Below are positions 53,581 to 62,619 of a stretch of DNA of 64,000 nt, piece by piece. The stretch's first letter is position 1. Each line of letters opens with the position of its first letter. This DNA is from Roseihalotalea indica (lineage in GTDB: Bacteria; Bacteroidota; Bacteroidia; Cytophagales; Cyclobacteriaceae): NCBI RefSeq assembly GCF_022458895.1, contig NZ_JAINFL010000003.1, forward strand, positions 1-64,000. The letters run 5' to 3'. A program made the translations under genes and the position numbers. The notes below the pieces were generated by a model. It worked only from the letters and a program-made list of their open reading frames with translations. It made no database searches and had not been told where the DNA came from.

Positions 53581-54158
53581 ACTTTTATTACAGTTTCCAC
53601 ACTATAGTTGCCCGCAAACCGGTGGCGGTTGCTCGGCTAAGATATGTGGTAAGCGACATCATGGTATTTGATGCCTGGTGGAATTCATCTCTTTATGCCT
53701 GTTTCAAGAGTAATATTAATCATTTTATCCGGTAGGAAAAATCATTTAGTCGCATCACAAATAAGTAAATAGGGTTGAGGCTTGGCAGAAGTGGTTTATT
53801 TGTGGCCTTGCCCAATGAGTGCTAAACCTTCAGGAAACCTAAGTGATTTACTTCCACTGCGGGGTACTTCCATTTGCTTACAAATATGCCAGAGGGCAAT
53901 TAGGAGTATGAATTTATTGATTCTTGTAATTATGATAGGCCTCGATGATATTACTTGAATTTTTCTGCATATTGATGATGACTATCGGAGCATAATTGTC
54001 AGGACAAAGATTGTCATTGGCAGTAGGAAAATCGGGCGCTTTTGCTCTAGACAGTAAGCTTTGTATCAAGAGAATGTCTGGCTATTGGCAAATCTTTAGC
54101 TTGATAAAAGCGGGTTTGTTAAAGAGATTATTATCCGGAAAACTTAGGAAAAAATAGT
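53581..54158. other. divergent intergenic region between two sulfatase genes
   Basis: About 580 bases without a supported gene; expected to hold the promoters of both sulfatases. No clear conserved site was recognised. Confidence 0.4.
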
Positions 54159-55541
54159 ATGAATAAGATAATAATACTTTTGATCAACACGGTGGTGGTG
54201 GCAATCTTTGTCCCTGCCATCGTTGTTGCGCAAAATCAGAAACCTAATATATTGGTAATTATCACCGATCAGCAAAACGCAAATATGATGAGTTGCGTTG
54301 GTAACCCCTGGCTGAAGACCCCGAACCTTGATAAGTTAGCCGAACGGGGAATGCGGTTTGAGAAGGCCTATGTTACCAATCCGGTATGTTCACCTTCGCG
54401 GTTCAGCTTGTTTACCGGCTTGTATCCTTCCAGTATCAATATGAGGCACAACGCCAGCAAGATTGACCCGAAGAAGGTAGAGGAAATCATACCCGGCTCA
54501 ATGGGGTATACTTTTAAAAACGCTGGATATGAAACCTACTATGGAGGTAAGGTACATTTGCCCTTAGCCGGTAAAACAGCCGAGAAATACGGCTTCGATA
54601 ATCTGATTTCACTAGATGAGCGAGATGATTTAGCAGAGAAAACAGAAGAGTTTCTGGCCAACAGAACATCAGCATCTCCCTTTCTGACGGTGGTTAATTT
54701 TATCAATCCTCATGATATTTGTTATGCTGCTATTAAGGACTTCCCGCCGCAGAACAGGGCACCCGCCACCGTTCCCGAACCGCTGTACGAAGCCATAAAG
54801 ATTCCCGATTCTCTTACTGAAGAAGAGTTCTTTGCCTCATATTGCCCACCCTTACCGGATAACTTTGAACCGACCCGAAATGAACCGGAGGCTATTCAGG
54901 ATTTAAGGAAACTTCATTCATTCACCATGGATGCCCGGGAAAACTGGACAGAAAGAGACTGGCGTCTCCACCGCTGGGCGTATCACCGCCTTACCGAAAG
55001 GGTAGATGAGCAGATTGGCCGCGTGCTGGATGCGCTTCAGAGGTCGGAGGTTCGAGATAATACCATTGTCATATTCACTTCCGATCATGGGGAGATGAGC
55101 GGTTCGCACCGGTTGGAGCATAAAACCGTGTTTTACGAAGAATCATCTAATGTGCCTCTGATCGTTTGGTTTGAGGGGATGAAGCAGCGCGGAGAAGTGG
55201 ATAACCAGCATTTAATCTCAAATGGTTTAGATCTGTATCCTACTCTGTGTGAGCTGGCCGGGCTTGAAGTTCCCAGCGGACTGCCTGGGCTCTCTTTTGC
55301 CCCGCTATTACACGGCAATGCCCGGGAATACAATGGTAGAAAGTATCTTGTTCTAGAGAATGAACTTGGGTTTATGGCGCGAGATACAAGGTTTAAGTAT
55401 GCCCTGTACGACAATGGCGATGAAATGCTCATTGATACCAGCAATGATCCTGGTGAGATGCTCAATATAGCTGGTAACTCATCCTATGAAAAAGAGCAGA
55501 CAGCTATGAAAAATTATTTGCTCAAGCATATAAAAAAGTGA
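54159..55541 (+). CDS. secreted sulfatase (choline-sulfatase/iduronate-2-sulfatase-like)
   Basis: 460 residues with a signal peptide (MNKIIILLINTVVVAIFVPA ... VVAQ). N-terminal metal motif NILVIITDQQ, the formylglycine motif CSPSR (NPVCSPSRFSLFTGLYPS), and the metal-binding IVIFTSDHGEMSGSH late in the chain place it in sulfatase family S1. TDQQ and SDHGE resemble iduronate- and choline-sulfatase subfamilies more than arylsulfatase A types. It is transcribed alone on the plus strand and ends before a bidirectional terminator. Confidence 0.93.
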   Translation: MNKIIILLINTVVVAIFVPAIVVAQNQKPNILVIITDQQNANMMSCVGNPWLKTPNLDKLAERGMRFEKAYVTNPVCSPSRFSLFTGLYPSSINMRHNASKIDPKKVEEIIPGSMGYTFKNAGYETYYGGKVHLPLAGKTAEKYGFDNLISLDERDDLAEKTEEFLANRTSASPFLTVVNFINPHDICYAAIKDFPPQNRAPATVPEPLYEAIKIPDSLTEEEFFASYCPPLPDNFEPTRNEPEAIQDLRKLHSFTMDARENWTERDWRLHRWAYHRLTERVDEQIGRVLDALQRSEVRDNTIVIFTSDHGEMSGSHRLEHKTVFYEESSNVPLIVWFEGMKQRGEVDNQHLISNGLDLYPTLCELAGLEVPSGLPGLSFAPLLHGNAREYNGRKYLVLENELGFMARDTRFKYALYDNGDEMLIDTSNDPGEMLNIAGNSSYEKEQTAMKNYLLKHIKK

Positions 55542-55605
55542 TGAAAATGCCATGCATCGTATAAGCAGCGTGTCTTAAACATTATCAACCATTGAGCAAA
55601 AAAAA

Positions 55606-55634
55606 CAATCTCCCTGATATGAGGAGATTGTTTT
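55606..55634. terminator. bidirectional terminator
   Basis: An 8-bp stem CAATCTCC / GGAGATTG with a 9-base loop is followed by TTTT on the plus strand and preceded by eight A, giving a T-run on the minus strand. It sits between the convergent sulfatase (plus) and FAD oxidoreductase (minus) genes. Confidence 0.85.
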
Positions 55635-55751
55635 CGCTTTAGGTTATCACATAGTAGCCGATGAGAAACACATCGGTTTAAGTTTTGGTAATTAGCTTTT
55701 TTTGAGGTCTAAGACCATCGCTAACGCTTATCAGCAGAGCATGGCTTTAGT

Positions 55752-57395
55752 TTAATTTTTTAGAATTTGCTTATCACTCAGTAATTTTTTCTGTAGTTGG
55801 CTGTAGTCTACCTCCTGTACGCTCTGCTCGGCATCTATCGCCTGGGCGGCGGCGGTGGCGGCGGACTGCCCTAGTACCATGAAGACCGGCTCCATACGGA
55901 TAGACCCAAAGGCAATGTGGCTTGCTGAAAGGCAAACGGGTACCAGCAGATTGTCAGCCTGCTCTTGCTTAGGGATAATAGATCGGTACGAGATCGGGTA
56001 GGGAGGGAAACCACCTACTTCTACGTTGCCTTCGTTCTTCACCTGACCATCTACCACAATGCGCTGGCAGTTGTGCGAGTCCATAGTATAAGCGGCCAAG
56101 CCCACGGGGTCTTCTATCACTTCCTTGCCCTGGCAGTTGGCTTGGGTCATCACGTATTCACCAATGAGGCGTCGGGCTTCGCGTACATACAGTTGGGGCG
56201 ACCAGTTGCCATTGTCCGTATATTCGTCTTTCGGATATCCCCATTGCTTGACCTCTTCCTGAAGTTCAGTGGGTACTCGAGGATCAGTGGTGTAAAAGTA
56301 CAACAGTCCTTTGGTATAGTCTACGTGGGCTTTAATGATTTCTTCCCGCTCTTCGTAGCTGGCCTCCGCAAAAGAGTGGCTCCAGTTGATCATATCGGTA
56401 GAAAAACCGCCTCGGTTATTGATATCTGTCTTAGCATTGGGCATGTGACTCCAAATGAAATACTGATTAATGGACCGCATATCCGGTTGAGCTTCAAACA
56501 AGCGAGCCAATAGTTCGTAGCGCGTAGCGTCGTAGTTTTCCGGTTGAGTGATGGGTATTCTATTGTCCTCAGCATTGGTCAGGCAAATGCGGAAATTATA
56601 CGTTTGTACTAATGAATCTCCGCTACCTTGCTCGGCCAATGAAGCAGGTGTAATGCCCCATACCAAGCCGCTTTCGGGGTCGCCGGGCGTCACGTAAGGA
56701 TCAACTCCGTCCGGGAACTGATGGCCTTCCAGCAACTGCACTCCGTTGTAGGTTTCGCCGTACATTTCATTAGACTCGCGGCCTACGAAGTAATCTACTC
56801 CCGCGGCGGCGAATAAGTCGCCTTCGTAAGTAGCATCAATAAACATTTTACCCGCATAGGTAGTACCGTTCTCCATCGTAATCTGGGTGATGTTGCTGTC
56901 GGATTTCTCAACCCCGGATTCCCGGTTTAAGCGTTCGCCGATGATCACTTCTATCTCTTCAGCAGCCAGCATCTCTTCGTATACTTTCAGGGCAGCGGAA
57001 GGTTCAAAGGTCCACATGGCCTGCTCGCCTTCTTCGGTACGGGTTTGCCCGCCATCCAGATATTCGTCTGGCTTCTGCCATTTCCAGTGCTGCTGATCAT
57101 CGTAGTACTTGCGAATGTTCTGGTAAAATTCTCGGGAGATGCCGCCGATGGCTTGTTTGTTTCCAATGTCGGTTTGCCCTAACCCACCGGTCGTCAATCC
57201 GCCGAGCCGCTCGGTTGGCTCAATCAGCACTACCGACTTGCCCAGGCGGGCTGCCTGAATGGCGGCGGCAATGCCTCCCGAGGTGCCACCGTACACCACA
57301 ATGTCGTACTGATTTTCTGCAGTGTTGTTTTCCTGAGGTTGACTGTTACAGGCCAGAAAGGTAAGGAATATGAGAAAGATGAAAGCATTCTTCAT
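55752..57395 (-). CDS. secreted FAD-dependent oxidoreductase lipoprotein (PF12831-type) 1
   Basis: 547 residues. Lipobox FLAC (Cys16). FAD-binding N-terminal motif VVYGGTSGGIAAAIQAARLG, then RLGGLTTGGLGQTDIGN, a common motif of the FAD_oxidored family found in Bacteroidota polysaccharide loci. Conserved NFRICLTN and the C-terminal RMEPVFMVLGQSAATAAAQA are also present. It presumably oxidises a sugar or related compound outside the cytoplasm; substrate unknown. A paralogue is encoded directly upstream, 24 bases away. Confidence 0.87.
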   Translation of the reverse strand: MKNAFIFLIFLTFLACNSQPQENNTAENQYDIVVYGGTSGGIAAAIQAARLGKSVVLIEPTERLGGLTTGGLGQTDIGNKQAIGGISREFYQNIRKYYDDQQHWKWQKPDEYLDGGQTRTEEGEQAMWTFEPSAALKVYEEMLAAEEIEVIIGERLNRESGVEKSDSNITQITMENGTTYAGKMFIDATYEGDLFAAAGVDYFVGRESNEMYGETYNGVQLLEGHQFPDGVDPYVTPGDPESGLVWGITPASLAEQGSGDSLVQTYNFRICLTNAEDNRIPITQPENYDATRYELLARLFEAQPDMRSINQYFIWSHMPNAKTDINNRGGFSTDMINWSHSFAEASYEEREEIIKAHVDYTKGLLYFYTTDPRVPTELQEEVKQWGYPKDEYTDNGNWSPQLYVREARRLIGEYVMTQANCQGKEVIEDPVGLAAYTMDSHNCQRIVVDGQVKNEGNVEVGGFPPYPISYRSIIPKQEQADNLLVPVCLSASHIAFGSIRMEPVFMVLGQSAATAAAQAIDAEQSVQEVDYSQLQKKLLSDKQILKN

Positions 57396-57419
57396 GAGAA
57401 ATAAGGTTTGAGTCTTAGG

Positions 57420-59114
57420 TTATTGTATGACTTGTTTGTCTTGTAGTAATTGGTTTTTCAGGGTTTCGTACGATAAATCCTGCACGGCTATTTCCTGATC
57501 AAGGGCTAAGGCCGCAGCGGTAGCGGCACTCTGTCCCAGAATCATGAAAACCGGTTCCATACGGATAGACCCAAAGGCAATATGAGAACTGGATACACAT
57601 ACGGGCACTACCAGATTTTCACATTCTGCCTTTTTAGGCACTAGTGCATCGTAGGCAATGGTGTAGGGTTCAGGGACAGAAACCCCAATATCACCTTCGT
57701 TCTGGACGTAGCCATCGGGTTTAATATAGCGCTGTATGTTGTGTGAGTCCATGGTGTACGACCCCATACCTACCGGTTTGGGAGTTTCTCGTTTGTCCAG
57801 CAGGTCGTTTTCGGTCATCACGTATTCACCGATCATGCGGCGGGCTTCGCGCACGTAAATCTGGTGGGGCCAGTTGCCGTTATCGGTAAACTCATCGGCG
57901 GCCAGTCCCCAGGTGTTCATCTCTTCTCGAACATCCTCCGGTACGGCCGGGTCATTGGCCAGGAAGTACATCAGGCCTTTCTGATACTCTTCGTGCTCTT
58001 TAATAATTTCTTTACGGCGCTCGTAGCTAGCTTCGGGGTAGTCATAGTTCATACCGATATAATCCGTGCTGACCGGCCCGTGATTGTTGGTATCAGTTTT
58101 TCGGTTGGGGATGGGGTCAAATTTGTTGAACGTCTGGTCCCAGCCTTTGGCGTATACCCGGGCCAGCAGTTCGTAGGTGGCCGGATCATACGAAGCCGGT
58201 TTCGGAAACGGAACGCGGTTATCCGGGTGGTTCGATAAGCACATACGGAAGCAATAGGCCTGAATTTTATCATCGCCTTCGCCCTTCTCGCCGGGATCTT
58301 CGGCCGAAACCAGGGCTACCAGTCCGCTGGTTGAGTCGCCGGGCGTTTTGTAAGGGGAAATATCGCTTTTGAACCAATGCTGATGGTGCAATACACCAAT
58401 CTGCACCCCATTCCATTCTTCGTTATACACACTGTTGGCTTCTCGCCCTACGTGATAACTAATATCGGCAGTCGCCATCAGGTCGCCTTCGTAGGTGGCA
58501 TCAATAAACATGCTTCCCCGGAAGGTTTTTCCGCTCAACGTTTCTATCGAACTGATTCGGCCATTTTCCATGGTTACTCCACCGTCCCGGTTCAGCCATT
58601 CGTCGCGGTACACCTGAATATCGTTTTCGGCCACAAAATCTTCAAAGACCTGTTCGGCCACGTGGGGTTCAAAAATCCATTGCGTACGCGCGTCGCCATC
58701 AATAGCCGGAGTGCCCTGTCCCTGGTTACCGTACTCAGATTGCTTTTGCCATTCCCAGGCATCGGGTTCCTGATAGTGCATGTATATGCGGTGGTAAAAT
58801 TCCCGGGCCAGCCCGCCAATCACGCTCTTATCGCCCGTGTCGGTGTATCCTAGTCCGCCCGCAGACAGGCCGCCCAGGTGCGTATCCGGTGAAACAACGA
58901 TTACGCTCTTATCCATTTTTTTAGCCTGCACCGCTGCCGTAATGGCTGCTGCCGTACCGCCGTAAATAATAATATCAGCCTCAAACTCATTCGGGTCCTG
59001 CTGATCAGACGCCGTTTGACAGCTAACGAGAAAACAGACAATGAAAGCGTAAAGAATAATGCGTAAATGACTCACGTTGGTAGTTATTAGGTATGACAAA
59101 TTTTTATTTTTCAA
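57420..59114 (-). CDS. secreted FAD-dependent oxidoreductase (PF12831-type) 2
   Basis: 564 residues, paralogue of the protein at 55752. Signal peptide with lipobox LVSC (Cys32). FAD motif IIYGGTAAAITAAVQAKKM and HLGGLSAGGLGYTDTGD, with AFGSIRMEPVFMILGQSAAT near the C-terminus. Both family members are kept side by side, so they may act on different substrates or as a pair. The gene is upstream of the first in the same minus-strand unit, downstream of a sulfatase. Confidence 0.87.
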   Translation of the reverse strand: MKNKNLSYLITTNVSHLRIILYAFIVCFLVSCQTASDQQDPNEFEADIIIYGGTAAAITAAVQAKKMDKSVIVVSPDTHLGGLSAGGLGYTDTGDKSVIGGLAREFYHRIYMHYQEPDAWEWQKQSEYGNQGQGTPAIDGDARTQWIFEPHVAEQVFEDFVAENDIQVYRDEWLNRDGGVTMENGRISSIETLSGKTFRGSMFIDATYEGDLMATADISYHVGREANSVYNEEWNGVQIGVLHHQHWFKSDISPYKTPGDSTSGLVALVSAEDPGEKGEGDDKIQAYCFRMCLSNHPDNRVPFPKPASYDPATYELLARVYAKGWDQTFNKFDPIPNRKTDTNNHGPVSTDYIGMNYDYPEASYERRKEIIKEHEEYQKGLMYFLANDPAVPEDVREEMNTWGLAADEFTDNGNWPHQIYVREARRMIGEYVMTENDLLDKRETPKPVGMGSYTMDSHNIQRYIKPDGYVQNEGDIGVSVPEPYTIAYDALVPKKAECENLVVPVCVSSSHIAFGSIRMEPVFMILGQSAATAAALALDQEIAVQDLSYETLKNQLLQDKQVIQ

Positions 59115-59264
59115 GGATTGAATGATTGAGGGAGTGAATGAGTGAAGGTTTGAATGACTGATTGAGTGAATAAGTTGCTGAAGATCATAAATACTGCTTA
59201 CAATTGCTAAAAATGAATAGACAGTGCATTGCTGATGGTCAAAGTTTCATAATTTCAACCCCTT

Positions 59265-60803
59265 TCAAAGCGCGCTTCGTTCGCCAGCCAGAATTTCAGC
59301 TAGTTTTTTCTCCATCTTTTTTGCTTCCTTCGGATATTTTTCGCACAGGTCTACTGATTCGGATTCGTCGGTAGAGAGGTCGTAGAGTTCTCCGTTGGGG
59401 TGGCCTTTATCGGGTGCCAGGTATTTCCATTTGCCCCAGCGTAGGCCCTTTCGGCTTCCACTGGCCTGTACGACTACCATCTGGCGGGTGTTGGGTTCTT
59501 CTCCTTTCAGTACCGGAAGTAGGTTGTAACTGTCATGAGCTGAGGTTTCGGGTAGCTTTTGATCAACCACCGATGCCAGGGTTGCCAGCACATCGGTGAG
59601 GGCAAATAACTGGTCGCTGGTTTTGTTGGCCGGAAAGTGGTTGGGCCAGCGGGCGATGAGCGGGGTACGAACGCCGCCTTCCCAGGCTGTCCATTTGGTG
59701 CCGCGTAGGGGGCCGTTGGGGTGGTGTATTTGTTCCGAGGTGCTGCGAGCCTGCTTAGCATCGGGGCTGTTGGAGGCGTTTTCCAGATCCATGCCCTGGG
59801 CGGTTTCGGTAAACTGAGAACCGTTGTCGCTGGCAAATAGCACCAGTGTGTTTTCGCGTAAGCCTAGCTCGTCAAGCGTGGCTAAGACTTTCCCGATGTA
59901 GTGGTCTAGTTCGTATACATAATCGCCGTACAGTCCGGCCTCAGTCTTTCCCTGAAACTCTTCACTGACCGATAGCGGAATATGGGGCACGTAGGGAGCG
60001 AAGTACAGAAAAAACGGTTGGTCCTTTGATTGTGAAGTTCGCTCTTTCAGGTAGTTCAGAGTCTGATCAGTGATGTAGGGCAAGTACTCGGTTAAGGTGT
60101 ATTTTTCCAGCTGTTCGGTATTGGGCGCGGCCTCAATGGTGTACAAATCATGTTTAATGGCGGCTACTACCTGGTTGTCTTCCATAATCCAGCACTCGCT
60201 GGCACAGCTAAAGCCCAACCAATGGTCAAAACCGTGGGCAAGGGGGCCATCGCTTACCGGTTGGCTAAAATCCAGGTTGGCTCCATTCTGCTCGGCATGA
60301 AATTCTCCGTAGCCTACGGGCTTTTCTCCGTCCCGGGTAGGAAAGGTGGTACCCAGGTGCCATTTCCCGAAGCCCGCAGTGGTGTAACCGGCATTCTGTA
60401 GCATTTCCGGCAGGGTGACCAGTCCGGAGTCAATCATGGAGGGCTCGTAGTTGCGCATCACGCCGGATTTCTTCCAGCTTCGGAAGGGGTAACGGCCGGT
60501 CATCAGGGCGTAGCGGGTGGGGGAGCAGACCGCCACCGGGCAGTACGCATTGGTCAGGTGGATGCTTTCGGTGATCAGGCGGTCCAGGTTGGGGGTGGGC
60601 ACCAGCGATTCGGGATTATAGGCTTTGATATCGCCGTAGCCCATATCGTCGGCCAGAATCAGCACAATATTGGGTGGGGAGCTGGTTTGGGCCGAAGCTT
60701 TGAAGATCAGACCAAAGCTGATAGCGAACGTCAGTATTAGGTATCTACTTTTCCACAAGAAGGTCATATAGTGCATTTTATCTAAAAATATCCTTTTTCT
60801 CAT
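59265..60803 (-). CDS. secreted sulfatase (arylsulfatase-type)
   Basis: Up to 512 residues; in-frame ATGs at 60776 and 60767 may be the true start, because the signal peptide (LWKSRYLILTFAISFGLIF) begins there. Metal motif LILADDMGYGDIKAYNP, formylglycine motif CSPTR (VAVCSPTRYALMTGRYP) and late motif LFASDNGSQ. C-terminal domain reads LRWGKWKYLAPDKGHPNGEL. Similar to arylsulfatases of Bacteroidota polysaccharide loci. Same strand as the FAD oxidoreductases and SusCD. Confidence 0.94.
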   Translation of the reverse strand: MRKRIFLDKMHYMTFLWKSRYLILTFAISFGLIFKASAQTSSPPNIVLILADDMGYGDIKAYNPESLVPTPNLDRLITESIHLTNAYCPVAVCSPTRYALMTGRYPFRSWKKSGVMRNYEPSMIDSGLVTLPEMLQNAGYTTAGFGKWHLGTTFPTRDGEKPVGYGEFHAEQNGANLDFSQPVSDGPLAHGFDHWLGFSCASECWIMEDNQVVAAIKHDLYTIEAAPNTEQLEKYTLTEYLPYITDQTLNYLKERTSQSKDQPFFLYFAPYVPHIPLSVSEEFQGKTEAGLYGDYVYELDHYIGKVLATLDELGLRENTLVLFASDNGSQFTETAQGMDLENASNSPDAKQARSTSEQIHHPNGPLRGTKWTAWEGGVRTPLIARWPNHFPANKTSDQLFALTDVLATLASVVDQKLPETSAHDSYNLLPVLKGEEPNTRQMVVVQASGSRKGLRWGKWKYLAPDKGHPNGELYDLSTDESESVDLCEKYPKEAKKMEKKLAEILAGERSAL

Positions 60804-61030
60804 AAGTTCAAGGATTGAGTTGCTGATTTAGTGAAGCTGACTGCTCGCCGAGCGGTGAGTGAGATTGAATGAGTAGTTAGGTTGTTGATTATTAGTATTC
60901 TATACTGAGTTTTATCGCGAGTAATGTCTTTGGTTATTGAAGTGTTTTCAGCTTTGAATTTTTGTCTCACCATAATATTTCTGATGAGAAAGCAGCTTTT
61001 TATTAAGCTTGGTATAAGGACTAAAGAATA

Positions 61031-61078
61031 GAAAAAGAAAAATTACCAGTCTGCCCAATATTCTTTTGGGCAGACTGG
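61031..61078 (-). terminator. Rho-independent terminator of the susCD unit
   Basis: A perfect 13-bp stem CCAGTCTGCCCAA / TTGGGCAGACTGG with a short loop, followed on the minus strand by TAATTTTTCTTTTTC. It lies directly after the SusD stop, so the sulfatase and oxidoreductase genes further on probably have their own promoters. Confidence 0.92.
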
Positions 61079-61091
61079 TAAAGATTGGATG

Positions 61092-62588
61092 TTACCACCC
61101 AGAATTTTGGTCAGACTGACTTAGAGCGTCGTTATTATCAATCTCTTCGGCAGGAATCGGCCACTTCAGGTCTCTATCCTGAATGCCTGCTTTACCATCA
61201 CCGGAAGCTCGGACAACTTCTAAGGTTTTACCAGTACGCAACAGGTCGTACCAGCGTTTGCCTTCCATCACAAACTCTTTGCCTCGTTCCAGCAAAAGCG
61301 AATCCTGAAACTGTTGCGCGGTTAACCCAGCCGGGAAGTCAGCTTCAGCATCGGGAGTGTTGATGTCCCGGCCGTAGGCTCTGCGTCGTACCTGATTCAG
61401 GTATTCGTAAGCTTCTGCGGTAGGTGCGTTATTAGCCATGGCATCGGCCTCAGCAAAAATAAGCAAAACTTCAGTGTAGCGGATAACCGGAAAGTCGTTG
61501 CCGGGAGGGTCAGATTCTGTATCCCGGAATTTTTTGAAAAGCAAAGGCACTTCTTCGCTAAGGTACTGCTCATCGTGAGGACCGTTGTAAATCCAGTCAT
61601 TGGGACGCAGGTCGGGGCCATCCAGTTGCTTAACCCAGTCGCCCAGCCAGGAGTCGAGGTTACCGAACCAGGCGTGGGCGTTGTTACCTAACGAGTAACC
61701 AGAACCAGCACGGTGCATCAGCCATAAGGGAGCAAACCCCAGCCCGGGGATTCGGGCATGCTTTAGTGAGAAAATCTCTTCGGAATGCGTGGTAACATCG
61801 GCACCAAAGATCTTCTGGAAATCTTCCGGTACGCTTACTTCTACCAGGCTGAACTGTCCTGACTCAATCACTTCCTTGGCTTTTGCTGCTGCCTCATCCC
61901 ATCGTGATAGGGTGAGGTATACTTTGGAAAGAATACTGGATGCGGCCCATCGGGTAGCTCGGCCCAATTCGGCGGCCGGATAAACATCGGGCAGGTTTTG
62001 CTCACCAAACTGCAAATCTTCAATAATCTGGTCGTATACTTCCGACTCTGGTGACCGGCCAATCGCAAAGTCCTGGGTTTCCGGCTCCAACCGAAGCGGA
62101 ACATCACCGAACAAGCGTACCAGATGGAAGTAAGCGAGTGCCCGTAAAAAACGAGCTTCTCCAATTAAGCGATTCTTAAGCTCGGCATCCACCCCCTCAA
62201 TCTCCCGGCTTTCTAGCTGGCTGATGACCAGATTGGCCCGGTTAATGACCTGGTATCCGCCCCGCCAGATATTACCAACGCGGCTAATACCGGTAGAGCC
62301 CATCTCGTACCGGCTGGCCGGAGCCTGACTGCCTCTCCCGTAGATGTAATCAGAGAATAATTCCAGGTTGCCTAGTAACCACCATCCGTACAGGTTGTCC
62401 TGGTGGAATGGCTTGTAGATGCCGGAGGTAGCGGCTATGACTCCTTCGCGGCTCGAGAAGACCGCATCTTGTGACAGAAAGGTGCGAGGTTCTTCTTCCA
62501 ACGCTTCTTCACTGCATCCGCTAGCCACCAGTAGTAGCAGGGCCAATGCGGTGCCGGTTAATGCAGAAATGTATTTATTGATATTCAT
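61092..62588 (-). CDS. SusD/RagB-family glycan-binding lipoprotein
   Basis: 498 residues. Lipobox ASGC (Cys25). SusD-like N-terminus (FLSQDAVFSSREGVIAATSGIY), helical TPR region (LIGEARFLRALAYFHLVRLFGDVPLRL, shown in part) and the RagB C-terminal signature (LLLERGKEFVMEGKRWYDLL). It binds glycan at the surface and works as lid with the SusC partner encoded 31 bases upstream. Confidence 0.95.
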   Translation of the reverse strand: MNINKYISALTGTALALLLLVASGCSEEALEEEPRTFLSQDAVFSSREGVIAATSGIYKPFHQDNLYGWWLLGNLELFSDYIYGRGSQAPASRYEMGSTGISRVGNIWRGGYQVINRANLVISQLESREIEGVDAELKNRLIGEARFLRALAYFHLVRLFGDVPLRLEPETQDFAIGRSPESEVYDQIIEDLQFGEQNLPDVYPAAELGRATRWAASSILSKVYLTLSRWDEAAAKAKEVIESGQFSLVEVSVPEDFQKIFGADVTTHSEEIFSLKHARIPGLGFAPLWLMHRAGSGYSLGNNAHAWFGNLDSWLGDWVKQLDGPDLRPNDWIYNGPHDEQYLSEEVPLLFKKFRDTESDPPGNDFPVIRYTEVLLIFAEADAMANNAPTAEAYEYLNQVRRRAYGRDINTPDAEADFPAGLTAQQFQDSLLLERGKEFVMEGKRWYDLLRTGKTLEVVRASGDGKAGIQDRDLKWPIPAEEIDNNDALSQSDQNSGW

Positions 62589-62619
62589 GTTGCATGAGTT
62601 TTTCTAATGTTACTATAGC

